Assembly: GCA_963921795.1 (NCBI GenBank)
Contig: OY997647.1
Coordinates: 57,885,370 to 57,949,369 of the forward strand
Reading direction: 5' to 3'
DNA: 64,000 nt
Source: Nannobrachium achirus
Taxonomy: Eukaryota > Chordata > Actinopteri > Myctophiformes > Myctophidae
The notes below the pieces were generated by a model. That model ran no database searches, was not told the DNA's origin, and saw nothing but the letters and a program-made list of their open reading frames with translations. Positions 1 through 11,222 of the stretch are shown one piece after another. A program made the translations under genes and the position numbers. Position 1 is the first letter of the stretch, and each line of letters starts with the position of its first letter.

Positions 1-57
1 AAACCAAAAAAACACCGGTCCGATCACAGCAATGTCTGGTTGTCACGCAACATATCC

Positions 58-135
58 CACCTCTCTCTCTTTCTCTCTCTGTCCCCGTCTGTCTCTCTCT
101 TTCTCTCTCTCTCTCTCTTTCTCTCTCACTCTGTA
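58..135. repeat. CT-rich low-complexity tract
   Basis: Runs of CT and TCTTT with few interruptions. Open frames across it encode only Ser/Leu strings and are not taken as genes. Confidence 0.9.
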
Positions 136-299
136 CACATGATGCGCTCGCGTTCGAGATGCCTCACACACGACGGCGCTCGCCCACGACGCATCGTCAG
201 ATCCACCACTCCACGCGCGTAGTGCTTGTGCGCTCGCAGGTCGAGTATGTAGCCTATATGTGAGAGCACGAGCAGAGTGGCTGCTTTGGTCCACAGTGG

Positions 300-312
300 A
301 GACACAGAGAGA

Positions 313-344
<32 letters not shown>

Positions 345-557
345 AGGGGGGTCGGAGTGTACCATTGGCTGGTGTGGAACGAGGGGGGGCTTCACTGGGT
401 AGTGGTACCCAAGAGGAGAGAGAGAGGAGAGGATGAAGCAGTGAGGAGAAGGAGGAGAGAGAGGGGCGTGTGACCATGGGCATGGGGGGATGGGAAGTAA
501 GGAGCACGGAAGATTGTGTTAGAGAGATGTGAATGAGAGAGAGAGAAAGAGAGACAC
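300..557. repeat. GA-rich low-complexity tract
   Basis: (GA)n at about 302-345, then a broad purine-rich stretch to about 557. Together with the CT tract it gives 0.5 kb of polypurine/polypyrimidine DNA. No gene is visible in positions 1-690. Confidence 0.85.
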
Positions 558-691
558 ACTGACGGACAAAGACAGACAAACAGACAGACGCATCTTGTCA
601 CGTTTAATCTCGTCAAAGTTTGTAATCCAATTCTACCGCCCTTAAGGAAGTATGTGACACGCAGCGCTCACTGCATGTGCGTGTCTGTCTG

Positions 692-955
692 CAGTGGCGT
701 CAGTTCAGCAAAAGCTAAGGTATGGCAACATAACTGGTGTCTTGCACGTGTGCCTTCGCGCGCGTGCAAGACACCAGTCATGTTACCTTACCTTAGCAAC
801 AGGCATGATGCACGCGCGAAGGCGCGCATGTAAGACACAAGTCATGTTGCCATACCTTAGCAACAGGCACGATGAATTTATATTAAGAAGTACGTTTTAT
901 ATATATAGCAGGTATAGCAGCTGCCAAACCTTGCCATACCCAATTGACGCCTCTG
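692..955 (+). mobile_element. hAT-like MITE, CAGTGGCGTCA family, copy 1
   Basis: The ends are CAGTGGCGTCAGTTCAG and CAATTGACGCCTCTG, which pair as imperfect terminal inverted repeats. The inside is palindromic: a TGCAAGACACCAGT-type arm occurs in both orientations around a CGCG-rich loop. Two further copies (8204-8374, 56012-56407) have perfect 8-bp TSDs, which fixes these ends. This copy has no obvious TSD. No coding capacity. Confidence 0.75.
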
Positions 956-1652
956 TTATATTACCTTTGAACAGGCAGGCCTGCACATAAAACGACACAC
1001 AAATACACACTCACACACACTCAAGATTAAAAGACACACTCGCACGCAGACTCAAGATTAACTTCTCAATCAACACGGTCATTAACACATTGACCGCCAT
1101 TTTAACATACCTCCGTACTCCCACCTGCCATTCGTCTCCATAGACTTCCATGTAATTGGGTGTGCACGGATCATGCACACCCATGCCTAGATAATGCACC
1201 ACGTGTGTCCACATTGCTCACAGCTTTCAAACAAAAAAATCCGAATGGAAATCCGTTCAGGCATTCATGAGATAGCAGCCATTATGTTTTACACTGTTGT
1301 GAGCTTGGAGGTCTGCTACCTGAGTTGTAGGGGTTGTATGGGGGTTAAACATGCAATTTCGCGATTGCTATCATGCCTACTCCATTTTTGGGGGTCAAAA
1401 TTTTTTTTTGAAAAAAAAAAATTTTGGAATTTTTTTTTTTTTTTTTTTTTAATTCTCGGGACTATCGGGCCTGGCGGGGAAAGACATTGGAATAATCTCG
1501 GGACTATCGGGCCTGGCAGGGAATGAGTTAAAAAAACATAGGCTAAAGACAAAAAAACATTCACTCAAGACATGCATGCACGCACGTGCACAAACGCGTT
1601 CCATGTACTGGGTGCCTCAGGCTAGGACATAATAATCCTCATTAAAACAATG
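956..1652. other. No gene seen; A/T runs and a 22-bp duplication
   Basis: Contains long A and T runs (about 1389-1452) and a 22-bp segment at 1454-1475 repeated exactly at 1496-1517. A half copy of the hairpin core (GTGAGCTTGGAGGTCTGC) lies at about 1299-1316. Short frames here look random. Confidence 0.6.
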
Positions 1653-1660
1653 CTGTGAAG

Positions 1661-1855
1661 CAGGCACGTGCACACCTAGATATCAAAGGGGGCTTGAGCC
1701 CCTGCCTTTTTACCCGTCTGTAAAAAGTGCCCTCTCTAGACTATGAATAAGTACCGCGTTGTGAGCTTGGAGGTCAGCTATTTTCGATATTTTCACCAAA
1801 AGGCCTTTTTCGAAATTTCAGCCCCTGCCTCTCCAGCATTCTCTGCACGTCCCTG
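1661..1855 (+). mobile_element. hAT-like MITE, CAGGSACGTGCA family, copy 1 (internally deleted)
   Basis: The ends CAGGCACGTGCA and TGCACGTCCCTG are inverted repeats with one mismatch. They are flanked by 8-bp duplications CTGTGAAG (1653-1660) and CAGTGAAG (1856-1863), 7 of 8 identical. It keeps one arm of the internal hairpin (GTTGTGAGCTTGGAGGTC). Other, more decayed copies are near 12437, 14561, 19330 and 26121. Eight-bp TSDs and CAG/CTG ends are typical of hAT transposons. Confidence 0.8.
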
Positions 1856-1863
1856 CAGTGAAG

Positions 1864-2331
1864 AGCATCACAGTTGCATCTCCGTCTCCCTCTCACTCAC
1901 ATCCTTTCATTCTTTCATCCCTCGCTCCACCACGTTCTGACTCTCTCTCTCTTTCCCAGACACCCTTGTTCTTCCCGCGTATGTTAAGGACAATCCACTG
2001 GACACCGAAATACATGAATGGAAAAGAAAAATACGTAATGCCCGTTTGTTGTACAAACAATTCTAGTCACCTTATGGACAGGCAATATGTTTTCTTTGGT
2101 TAAACCTTTAGACAGTTAGAAAGAGTAACACACACACACACACGCGCGCACGCGCGCGTGCATGTACACACACACTGCTACGGCCGAGCAGTCATTCAAA
2201 GCTATACTGAGTCATTCTAAAGACACCTTGAGGTGAAAAACACACAAATGCACGTGTACACAAACACATACACCAACACAATCACAAAACCATGCATACA
2301 CTGTGCGCTGTTTGTTTATTTCGTTTATTTT

Positions 2332-2333
<2 letters not shown>
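1864..2333. other. No gene seen
   Basis: Mixed sequence with a (CA)/(CG) microsatellite at about 2131-2170. No supported gene. Confidence 0.5.

Positions 2334-2413
<80 letters not shown>
2334..2413. repeat. (CA)n microsatellite
   Basis: Uninterrupted CA dinucleotides for about 80 bp. Reading frames here give Thr-His or Cys-Val strings and are not genes. Confidence 0.97.
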
Positions 2414-2414
<1 letters not shown>

Positions 2415-2858
2415 CATAACTCTGCAGCTCAGACTGTAATGAGACTAGAACACTGTCAAATCCTCACTGTTCATTTTCTAACTCGAGAGCGACAACAGTG
2501 GGTTACATGCGTAACCCAATTAATAACACTATGGGGATCTCACTGCGTGTTCTTGTCTGAAATGGTCCCAGGAGGAGGTATAGAGTGGCTGTCTTTGGAA
2601 TTGTATGGTTCCCAGTTCTATCCCATGCTCCTGTGTCCTTGAGCAAGATAGGCCTACTGATCCACTAAGTGCTCCCAGTGTCGGGGCCTACCGTAAATGG
2701 TTGGTGCCTGGTTGATGAACTGTATGGCTGGTGTTTGGTTAGTGTATGATTGATGTATGGTTGGTGCAAGGTTGCCTCTGCTGTCATCATATGAATGATT
2801 GAACGCTGTAAAGCACTTTGGATACATTTACCATTTATTTTGTCATTCCAAAAGCAGA
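2414..2858. other. No gene seen; short direct repeats
   Basis: Loose repeats of GGTTGGTGYA/GTATGGTTGGTG at about 2695-2775. Nothing else supported. Confidence 0.5.
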
Positions 2859-3153
2859 ATATCGTCAATGTCAGGCAGAAACCTCGTATCTCCAAGTTTC
2901 AAATTTGTACGTTCTTTTGCGAAGTAAAGCCATGCTTCATCATACAAGGCCGTCGCACAAAAGTAGTGAAAACAGATGATATACAAGCACACAACGCCTC
3001 GCGGTGCGAGGCGTTGTGTGCTTGTAGATCGTCTGTTTTCACTAGTTTAGTTCATTTTTTGTAAATGATAAAGACGAACGGACATACAAAGACGAACGGA
3101 CATACAGACGAACGGACATACATTTTGTAAATGATAAAGACGAACGGACATCT
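2859..3153 (+). mobile_element. MITE with ATATCGTCG ends and central perfect palindrome, copy 1
   Basis: Starts ATATCGTCAATGTCAGG, and the body matches the copies at 6627-6884, 8474-8734 and 39574-39756. The centre (2966-3042) is a hairpin running from GTGAAAACA to TGTTTTCAC with an inner CGCCTCGCGGTGCGAGGCG. The far end is replaced by short tandem repeats of GACGAACGGACAT, so the second terminal repeat is lost. Confidence 0.7.
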
Positions 3154-3477
3154 TAGTTTACATTGTCTGCAAATGGTCGAGACCACGGCAGAGGCTGAGG
3201 GGACGAAACATCACCTAAGAATACTTATTTCTAATGGAGTCACGTGACTATTGATGTATGTGCTGTACGGCGGCTTTGCTGTAATGCATAGTATGTCAGT
3301 CTGGGCTATATATAATGCTGAATACATTATTTACATTGGCGGGAGTTGTTGATGCATGGTGTATGGTGGTCTCTGGAGGCCTCAATGCCCTTCGAAATAC
3401 AATAAAGGAGCATTTCAGAGCTTTCAGCTGCAGGCTGTTGGACGAGGGAGCAAACACTGCATAGACCCCCCCTCCCT

Positions 3478-3480
<3 letters not shown>

Positions 3481-3538
<58 letters not shown>
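3481..3538. repeat. (CA)n microsatellite
   Basis: About 29 CA units preceded by a C-rich stretch. Confidence 0.97.
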
Positions 3539-3539
<1 letters not shown>

Positions 3540-4149
3540 GGTCCATCATCTTCTGAAATGGGGGATCCTGTCACATGTCATTATCTTTTTATGAATATGA
3601 GTCCAAATCAGTTTGACTTTGGTGCATTGCTCTCACATAGAGTAGCCTGGCCAGAATGGCTTGTCTGTGGATTAGCTGGAAATTTCTAATATTGTATTAT
3701 GATCTGAGACATAATATTATGTTTATAAACAACACCCCGTCCCCCCTCCTTCTTGGACGGCGCCGTTGTTTTTTCTTTTTTTTTTTCGTTCGCTTTGTGC
3801 GCTAACGTCCACACAGTAAGTCAATGGCTAGAAGGCTAATCTGCCCCGGAAGCAATCAAAAGCACTTCCGGTTCATGCGCAGAGAAGAATCATGCTATTG
3901 GTTAGACCGGTGGTGAGACAGAGAAGGGCTAGCGATCGTTTTTTTCGATCATTATCACTTATTTCATTTTTAATGACCTAGTACGGAAAATTTCAGTCGG
4001 CTAATTTGAGTACAGATAATGTCCGGTATATTACGTTTTAATATGGGCATCTCCATACGGCTGTAAAAGAGTTAAAAGGTATACAAGGAGAATGTAAAAT
4101 GATATAATAATAATTATGTAACTAGAAAAGATGCAATTGAAAATAGCAA
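3539..4149. other. No gene seen
   Basis: AT-rich sequence without coding signal or recognisable element ends. Confidence 0.5.
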
Positions 4150-4308
4150 GTGTGGTTGCCCATTTATTGTCTCGGTAGCCAAATTGTCTAGCACCACTCC
4201 CCTAATGGTGACGTCACTGAGAATGCTGCTTCCTGATTGGCTATGTTTATGCAATGTTTGTGTTCCGGGCTAGAACAATAGTCTGGTTGCCCTACTGGCA
4301 ACCACACT
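4150..4308 (+). mobile_element. Small MITE with AGTGTGGTTGC inverted ends, copy 1
   Basis: AGTGTGGTTGC at the left and GCAACCACACT at the right are perfect 11-bp inverted repeats about 160 bp apart. A second copy is at 18872-19044, and a half copy near 59073-59095 (AACCACACTAATTA). The superfamily is not certain because no TSD is evident. Confidence 0.65.
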
Positions 4309-4314
4309 AATAAT

Positions 4315-5056
4315 TGTGGGCTCGCCTGAAAGGCGAGACCAGTATGTTATCTTCATTATTTATAGAGTGAGCTCCATCGCGTGAGAGTCCGTCGCAGACA
4401 ATACAAAGGCAGGGCCTTTAGCCAATGAGGTGCGGAAAATCTGGGAGTGGTGTTAGCTGGAGTATTGGTTGAGCTTCGCATAATAGTTAGCACGCTGCAG
4501 AATATAGTCACGAGCGAGCCCACACTGTTTCGTAGGAACAGTAGGGCTGCGAATCTTTGGGTATCCCACGATTCGATTCAGAATCGATTCTCTGGGTCAC
4601 GATTCACGATTTTTTTTTTATTCTTTCAAATCCAAACATTTCGAATTCAGAAACGATTATTTTCCGATTTAAAACGATTCTCTATTCAAAACGATTCTCT
4701 ATTCAATTCATATATCAGGATCTACTCCAGTCTGCTGGCATGAAAGCAGAGTACATTTACGTAGCTTTTATAATTGTAAAGGTTTTATCAACTTATTGCA
4801 ATAATGTAAACACACAAAGGTAAGTCCAAGACAATCTGATTTATTCATGCTTGCACACATTCTTTTAACTTGTACAAACACAACATGATATCTAATAAAT
4901 TATCGTAATAAAAAAAATCATAATAAATAATTAAGATAAAAATCATAAAAATCATCGATTTTTGGAAAATGAGAATCGATTCTGAATCTTAACATGTTAG
5001 AAACACGATTCGAATTCGAATCGATTTTTTCCTGCACCCCTAAGGAACAGTATCTC
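4315..5056 (+). mobile_element. Family B (HINE-like) copy 1, split by a hAT insertion
   Basis: Left part starts TTGTGGGCTCGC. The inverse AGCGAGCCCACA lies at 4513-4524, followed by a stem-loop (CTGTT-TCGTAGG-AACAG) and a short tail. A hAT element (4542-5042) sits in that stem-loop; removing it and one TSD restores the tail seen in the other copies. Subterminal inverted repeats plus an end stem-loop suggest a non-autonomous Helentron (HINE), which is my inference. Confidence 0.6.
4542..5042 (+). mobile_element. Non-autonomous hAT element with TSD AGGAACAG
   Basis: Starts TAGGGCTGCGAATC and ends CCTGCACCCCTA, an imperfect inverted pair. It is flanked by exact 8-bp duplications AGGAACAG at 4534-4541 and 5043-5050. 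The inside repeats ACGATTC-type words in both orientations and is AT-rich. No transposase frame. It is a clean insertion into family B copy 1, hence younger than it. Confidence 0.88.
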
Positions 5057-6502
5057 TATTAATTTGTTTGTTGCTCTTCGGGTTCTTCATGTCCCCTCCT
5101 AGTTTCCCTTCACCAAACATATTCACCCATTTGATTGATTGATGTTTTTTTATTGACATACCGTAAATGCATATACATGAACATATCTTTCAAAAACATA
5201 AAACGGAAAAAAGCTTGCAAGCTTATTACCATTGTGGTCCTTTGGCCACCCATAGCATTAGGAACCAGTCAATAAGTTCATCAGCAGTGGGACAGGAGTC
5301 TTTCTCAAAGCACCTCTATCATGACTAAAGAGTGATCATTTTAAATGAAATGCAACCGCACTGCTTTTCTTCACTCCTAGGGGAATCTTTAAAAGGAGAC
5401 GGGATAAGGCTTTTTAGCGTAGACAGTATATGTGCAGTGCTTACAGAGAATCACTCTCTGTTGTGCTTGACAATTATGGGGAGGGAGAGGCAAGCAGATT
5501 TCCCAGGGGGACAACTTTTCATATTTTCTCATTTACTGATGTGAGATGGATGGCATCCATCTCCGTCAGTGAGTCCAGACTGTTATGCTACTGTACGTAT
5601 GCTGCAGCAGGGAATTGGACCCCAGACACATGAAGAGAGGGCGACCTTGTGATAATGCCTATCTCATTGGCATATGCTACTGGACTGAGTCACTTAACAG
5701 TGCTGATTAAAATAAATCGTCTTGGGGAAAGTCCAAGTCACAGTTTGACTTTTTTTCCCCCTTGGTTTTCTATGTAAAGGAAGTAGTCGCACATCCACTT
5801 GATTCGGATGCAGGTGCGTTGGACAGTGAAAACTGAAGAAATAATGAAAAATGATTCCATGAACAGATCCTGCACTCTGCTCTTGCTTAGCAGCTTATTT
5901 AAGTTGACAGACGTTTCGGTCCCTTGGTTTTGACATTGAATTCTGTTATGCAAGTGGGATAAAAAAAAAAGTACACTGCCATTTAAAAAAAAATATCCAT
6001 ATATGTTTTTCTTGATTTCTCTGTTAGCTGCCGTCACGAGGAAGGTAAAAATGTTTCATTTTAGGTACGTGGAAGATTTAATGACTTATTATCTTCAATG
6101 AAGACTGCTTGTTGACAAATTTATTTTAAATGTATTTACCAGCCTTTTCATCCGGTGTTGATAGATAGATGTTTCGGAAAGGTAAAGGCAAAAACCTTTA
6201 TACAAAGACATTGTAACGCCGTCATAAGCATGAAATGATCTGTACTAAATAAGCTATATGAAACTACCTCTTTGAATATCGCCCCCCAAGAGCCGTTTCT
6301 CTCAATGACTCTGTTGGTTTCCAGTGATGACCGAAGGAAGTGGGCCACATCGGGTCCATCTGTCGGCTCGTCACCCCTCAGAATGCAAAGTCATCAGTGT
6401 GTTGTTGCACATCCATTTCTGCAACTTCTAATCTACACCCTTCTGCTTTGCAGCCATGCCTGGTTTAAAAACTGCAGCTTAACCACACGAACCCTAGCAT
6501 CC
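5057..6502. other. No gene seen
   Basis: 1.4 kb with stops in all frames. An (ATTG)n run at about 5141-5155 next to an A/T-rich strip resembles a LINE 3' tail in minus orientation but is too short to assign. Confidence 0.5.
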
Positions 6503-6510
6503 GTATAGAC

Positions 6511-6978
6511 CAGGGTTCCCCAATTAGTTTTCCCCAAGGGCCAAATTATGTCTAGGGTACCAAGCCGAGGGCCACAACATTGCAGGGGGCGACGGTGGCA
6601 TTCCCACTACTCCAGTGACAGTTCAGATATCGTCGTTGTCGGGTGAAAATCTTGTGTGTCCAAAACCGTTCGTTTTGCATTTATCATTTTAAAGATGACT
6701 TAAACTAGTAAAAACAGCCCATCTACAAGCACACAAAGTCTCGCACCGCGAGGCGTTGTGTGCTTGTAGATGGGCTGTTTTCACTACTTTTGTGCGACGG
6801 CCTTGCTTGATGAAGCAGAGCTTTACTTTGCGAAAGAACGTACACATTTTGAGATACAGGTTTTCCACCCGACAATGACGATATACTAGTGTTGTTGCTG
6901 CTCTTATACCACCATTATTACTGGGGTTAGTGGGGGCCAGACAGTAGCCCCCCGCGGGCCGCCCATTGGGGAACCCTG
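6511..6978 (+). mobile_element. Non-autonomous hAT element with TSD GTATAGAC
   Basis: The ends CAGGGTTCCCCAATT and ATTGGGGAACCCTG are inverted repeats. Exact 8-bp TSDs GTATAGAC lie at 6503-6510 and 6979-6986. It carries an ATATCGTCG MITE (6627-6884) at the same internal place as the sister copy at 39461-39857, so the two travel as one unit. No coding capacity. Confidence 0.92.
6627..6884 (-). mobile_element. MITE with ATATCGTCG ends, copy 2 (inside hAT)
   Basis: ATATCGTCGTTGTCGGGTG on the left pairs with CACCCGACAATGACGATAT on the right, about 19 bp with one mismatch. The central hairpin is at 6707-6786. Orientation is opposite to copies 2859 and 8474. It could be a nested insertion or an original part of the hAT element. 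Confidence 0.82.
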
Positions 6979-6986
6979 GTATAGAC

Positions 6987-7235
6987 TATAGTCTGGGGCG
7001 AACATTTGGTGAACCTTCTTAGGAGGAAATCGCAGATCTACAAGCTCACAAACCTCATATATAATTGGTAAAGCAGCTCAACCTAGCTAGGATTTTATTT
7101 TAGAAATAAATCCTTCTTTTCTGCCAAGAAAAACCTTGGTGGAGGCTATTTCCCTCCTACTTGGTGATCTGATTTACAGTACGTCCATGGCACTGCCAAA
7201 TGCTGGCACAGGTTAGATACTGCGAACACTGTGTG
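6987..7235. other. No gene seen; half hairpin core
   Basis: A single arm GCAGATCTACAAGCTCACAA is present at about 7033-7052 without its partner. No gene. Confidence 0.5.
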
Positions 7236-7243
7236 ATATAGTG

Positions 7244-8019
7244 CAGTGTTTCTCAAATGGGGGTACGTGTACCCCTAGGGCTGGGGTGCCCAAAAGGTAG
7301 ATTGTGGATCACCAAGGATGTGCAGGTATACCACATGACATGCCTCTAAAAATATAGAATTAAAAGAATATGTCAATATGACATCAAGAAGGGCCTGTCA
7401 GCTCCCTTCATGGCTTCTAATGTAGGCAAACCTCCAATGCAATACTTTGTTCAAGAGTCAGTAGCATTACAAAGAACCCCAAAACCTACCACTTCCATAC
7501 AGAATGGGATGAAGACATTTCCCCCAGTATTTCCCATTTATTTCCCCCTTACAGTAAGTGTGTTTGTCTAAAATGTTACGCCAGTGCTGCTATTCCAAAG
7601 CCCCCCCACAGGCTCTCAGCTTAAACATTTTGGATGGTTAGATCATGTTGAGCTAGTCATTTTAAAAGTAGATCTCACGTCAAAAAAGTGTGGGCACCCC
7701 TAGGGGTACGCAGAGGTACTACAGGGGCTACTTGAGAGAAAATGGAAACATTTATTTTACTGTTATGTTTAAACAACATAACATCACTGTTATGTTTAAC
7801 AGTAAAAGCCAATCTGCTCCGTAAGGCTTAAACCAAATTAAGTACGAATTTTACTGTTACTGAAATAGAGCTTCACTTTAATTTTCAACACTGACATAAA
7901 AACTGGACTTTTGATGTCAGTATTTTCTAGTCAAAATGTCGTTGTCGATTAAAGGGGGTACTTGGGTTCAGCAATCATGAAAAGGTGATACTGAAGCCCA
8001 AAACGTTTGAGAACCACTG
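7244..8019 (+). mobile_element. Non-autonomous hAT element with TSD ATATAGTG
   Basis: Begins CAGTGTTTCTCAAATGG and ends GTTTGAGAACCACTG, with exact TSDs ATATAGTG at 7236-7243 and 8020-8027. Part of the inside (about 7283-7704) is a second element. No open frame resembling a transposase. Confidence 0.9.
7283..7704 (+). mobile_element. Nested element with GGGGTGCCCA ends
   Basis: CTGGGGTGCCCA at the left and TGGGCACCCC at the right are inverted. The host word CCCCTAGG occurs at both borders, consistent with an 8-bp TSD. The exact limits are uncertain because the TSD and the ends overlap in sequence. Confidence 0.6.
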
Positions 8020-8203
8020 ATATAGTGTATCACAGTGCTCTAAGGTTTGTCACGGGCCACAGGTTTCTCACTCACCATTGTATTGTACCTTGTGTGCCAG
8101 AGCTTGATGGTCTTCATTGACCTCACACAGTCTCACTCAATGGTACTTATTCATCTACAAATCCATCTTTTGATGCAAAATCTTCCTTGAGAAATGTTCC
8201 AGT

Positions 8204-8374
8204 CAGTGGTGTCAGTTCAGAAAAAGCTAAGGTATGGCAACATGACTGGTGTCTGACACCAGTCCTGTTGCCATAACTTAACAACTGGCACGAGGAAAAG
8301 TACATTTTATTATTTCCCTCTGTAGCCAAGGTATGGCAGCTGCCATAGCTTGCCATACCCAATTGACGCCTCTG
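8204..8374 (+). mobile_element. hAT-like MITE, CAGTGGCGTCA family, copy 2, TSD GTTCCAGT
   Basis: Starts CAGTGGTGTCAGTTCAG and ends CAATTGACGCCTCTG. Exact 8-bp TSDs GTTCCAGT lie at 8196-8203 and 8375-8382. It holds a short hairpin built on ATGACTGGTGTC/GACACCAGTC. Confidence 0.92.
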
Positions 8375-8473
8375 GTTCCAGTGTATACAGGGAATAAATA
8401 CAAATGAATGGTGCATCCTTCGGAACTGACTCCCTTGATGTGGCCTACAGTATAGGCTACACATACATAAAGT

Positions 8474-8734
8474 ATATCGTCACTGTCGGGCAGAAACCTC
8501 GTATCTCCAAGTTTCAAATTTGCATGTTTTTTTGCGAAGTAAAGCCCTGCTTCATCAGACAAGGCCGTCGCACAAAAGTTGTGAAAACAGCAGATCTACA
8601 AGCACACAACGCCTCGTGGTGCGAGGCGTTGTGTGCTTGTAGATCGGCTATTTTCACTATTTTGAATCATTTTTAAAATGATAAATACAAAACGAACGGT
8701 TTTGGACATGGTTTCCACCCGACAGCGACGATAT
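8474..8734 (+). mobile_element. MITE with ATATCGTCG ends, copy 3
   Basis: A free-standing copy: ATATCGTCACTGTCGGG on the left, CCCGACAGCGACGATAT on the right. The central hairpin at 8581-8657 has the inner core GCCTCGTGGTGCGAGGC. No TSD is clear. Confidence 0.8.
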
Positions 8735-9059
8735 GCTGGAAACCAGAACCGATCACGCCTCAGATTTTTCTTTTATTTGTCCTTTGGCTTTTGTCCGTCA
8801 ACCTTCAAAATATTCATCAGCCAGGCATTCATTCATCATTGCACGGCTGCTTCAGCAGCAGCTGATATGCCAGTCGGATAATACAAGGCATGAATACCAG
8901 ACCATAATTAGTTTATACTGTGTGTTGCAATGGGTCTTATACCTTTTTATTCACAAATACAATGAGAAAATAGCATTACCTATCAACATGGACCTGCTGC
9001 AGTGAACACAATGCTAACTAGAAGCAGTGCTCTTCCGAGCACAGGTCTCCACCAGGCCA
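8735..9059. other. No gene seen
   Basis: Unremarkable sequence; short open frames lack any recognisable motif. Confidence 0.5.
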
Positions 9060-10200
9060 TGCATCCTGGTGGTGCTACTGTATAATAGGCCAATGTAAAA
9101 AAGGGTGGCATGTGTTCTTCACCTTAGATCTTTCATGACATCGGACGCTGCATGCATGATTTGAAGCATTGTGTTCCAAAAATGTGTTTTGCTAAAGTCT
9201 CTGGTGGCGCTGTAACAGGCCAATGTTAAAAAGGTAGCATTTGTTCCTTGACCTAGTGGGAATATGTGTGGCAAATTTCACGGTAATCACAAGCTGCGTT
9301 GATGATTTGAGGCATTTTGTTCAAAAACGGAGCAATCCTGCAAACCTTGGAAGCTAATATTAGCCAATCAGGATGGAATATGAAATATCAGACTGATCGG
9401 ACTTGATCACATGACTATAGAGATACTGTGTACCGATTTGCGTGATTTTTGCATAAAATCTCAAGGAGTAATATCCAAAAATGTGTTTTACATATGTCGG
9501 CCCAAAGGTGGCGCTATAAAAGGCTGATGTGAAAAATGCAGGGCAAAGGTTTATCCTTAGCCTCTAGGGAGTGCGCTTACAAAGTTTGAAACTGATCGGT
9601 GGAGTTATAGGTAAAACCACAAATCGGCCTGTTATAGCGCCACCATGAGGCTGATTTAAAAAAAATTAAGTGGCATTTCTTCCTCGGCCTAGTGGGAACA
9701 TGTGTGCGCGATTTCATGATAATTGCACTTTGCGTTTGTGATTTGAGGCATTTTGTTCAAAACGGCTCAATCCTACAAACTTTGGAAGCCAATCTTGGCC
9801 AATCAGGATGGAATATGCAAAATCGGACAGATCTGTGTCGATCACATGACTGTCGAGATACTGCCTACCGATTTGTAGGATTTTTGGACAAAATCTGTAA
9901 GAGTAGTGCACAGAAATGTGTTTTGCGAACATCGGCCACTAGGTGGCGCTAGAAAAGGCCAATTTGAAAAGTTTAGGGCAGAGGTTCTAGATTGGCATCG
10001 AGGGAATGTGTGTGCTCACTATGGCAGCGACCGGGCCAACGGCGACTGAGATTAGGTGCTCACAAACTGCGAGGACGCACGGACGGACGGACGGACGGAC
10101 GGACGGACGGACGGACGGACGGACGGACGGACGCACGGACGGACGGACGGAGGGGAAAACATACTCTCCCCCATGCCTTCGGCTGGTGGAGACAATAATA
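9060..10200 (+). repeat. Long dispersed repeat with internal duplication and (GGAC)n block
   Basis: A segment at about 9312-9530 recurs at 9748-9960; each runs from GGCATTTTGTTCAAAA to a GGTGGCGCTA word. Then comes a unique strip and a (GGAC)n block at about 10079-10152. The part 9970-10200 is repeated in minus orientation at 60025-60235. GGTGGCGCTA words and the CGGTGGAG-type end also occur in family A, so the two are probably relatives. Frames through the GGAC block are not genes. Confidence 0.7.
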
Positions 10201-10732
10201 ATGATAGTCACATGGGGATTTCACGACAATGAGTAGGTAGCTGACCAATCAGTGCAGGCACAACTCTAGCATCCCTATTTTGCCGTGCACATTCTGCCAT
10301 AATACATTATAAAACATTATGAGGATCTACAAGCTCACAACGTGTCATTGTAAATCTTCTATTTTCGGCGAAGACATTCTGTGTAGATGGGGGGGGGAAA
10401 AGCTGGGGGGCCTATAGACACATTGGGGAGGGGGACCCCAGTCAAGTACCTGAATAGAGTGGCTAAAGCGCCACTGTGTACCAAACAGTGACAGAAGGCC
10501 ACGGGTGCTGTCGATCAAATGCTGTTTTCTCATTGTCTCTGTGAATAAATGAGGAGTATGTGATACACAAATTATCGCCTGACAATTAGTCGTTGCCCTC
10601 GGTTTGGGACCAACCTTGGCTCATGCAGCATCAACCCCTCGTCTGCAACTCAGGTTGATACAATAGCCCTTGATTGGATAACCACAGGCAATAATAAATA
10701 ACCCAACTCCCCACACACACTCTCGCGTGTGC
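10201..10732. other. No gene seen; decayed hairpin core
   Basis: Degenerate hairpin arms GATCTACAAGCTCACAACG and GTAAATCTTCTATTTTC at about 10324-10369. A G-run sits at about 10389-10396. No gene. Confidence 0.5.
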
Positions 10733-10762
10733 GCGTGTGTGTGTGTGTGTGTGTGTGTGCGT
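10733..10762. repeat. (GT)n/(GTGC)n microsatellite
   Basis: Short GT run passing into GCGT units. Confidence 0.9.
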
Positions 10763-11061
10763 GCGTGCGTGCGTACGGACGGACTCAAAGCCATGTCCAG
10801 CACTAGAGCACAATTAGACAATTAGGAATGATGCCAATCAATTAAACCTGACACTGCTCCCTGAGTCACTCGCCTTGGCTTCAACCAGCTTCTACGGCTT
10901 CCTCACTCTCTGCAAGTCTGCATACTGTATGCCAACGGTCAATGGCCAAAACTCACTGGTCAAACCCGCTGAGGAGAAAATGGATGAGGCTGGATAGACA
11001 GAATGACCAACCTTTATATTAGGGTAGTAGGATAGTAGGATTATAAAACTTTAAACTAGGA

Positions 11062-11147
11062 CTAAGTAGTTTTAGGACTAAATCGCTTTGGATTAAAAGC
11101 GTCTGCTAAATGCCTAAACTGTAAACTGTAAACTGTAGACTGTAGAC
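11062..11147 (+). mobile_element. LINE 3' tail fragment
   Basis: The word TCGCTTTGGATTAAAAGCG, then TCTGCTAAATG and a short tandem tail of AAACTGT/AGACTGT. This combination is a common 3' end of CR1/L2-type LINEs in fish. Only the tail is here; the coding part is missing. Confidence 0.65.
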
Positions 11148-11169
11148 TCTGCTCACCAATCTCCTCACT

Positions 11170-11222
11170 GAAAATAATCTGCAAGCTGACATTGTGTGAG
11201 CTTGTAAATCTGCTATTTTCAC
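11170..11222. repeat. Hairpin core, weak copy
   Basis: AATAATCTGCAAGCTGACA and GTGAGCTTGTAAATCTGC face each other with a short loop. It belongs to the recurrent AGCAGATCTACAAGC palindrome set. Confidence 0.55.

Noticed and set aside
43-579. 178-codon minus-strand frame
   Set aside because: Composition is set by CT/GA repeats; no homology-type motif or conserved start.
2212-2642. Open frames of Cys-Val or Thr-His through CA repeats (also at 3296, 28019, 48349, 52020, 53639, 60844)
   Set aside because: They are produced by (CA)n microsatellites, open on both strands, with no domain.
9987-10248. Frames made of Arg-Pro-Ser or Thr-Asp-Gly repeats
   Set aside because: They are translations of (GGAC)n DNA in a repeat element.
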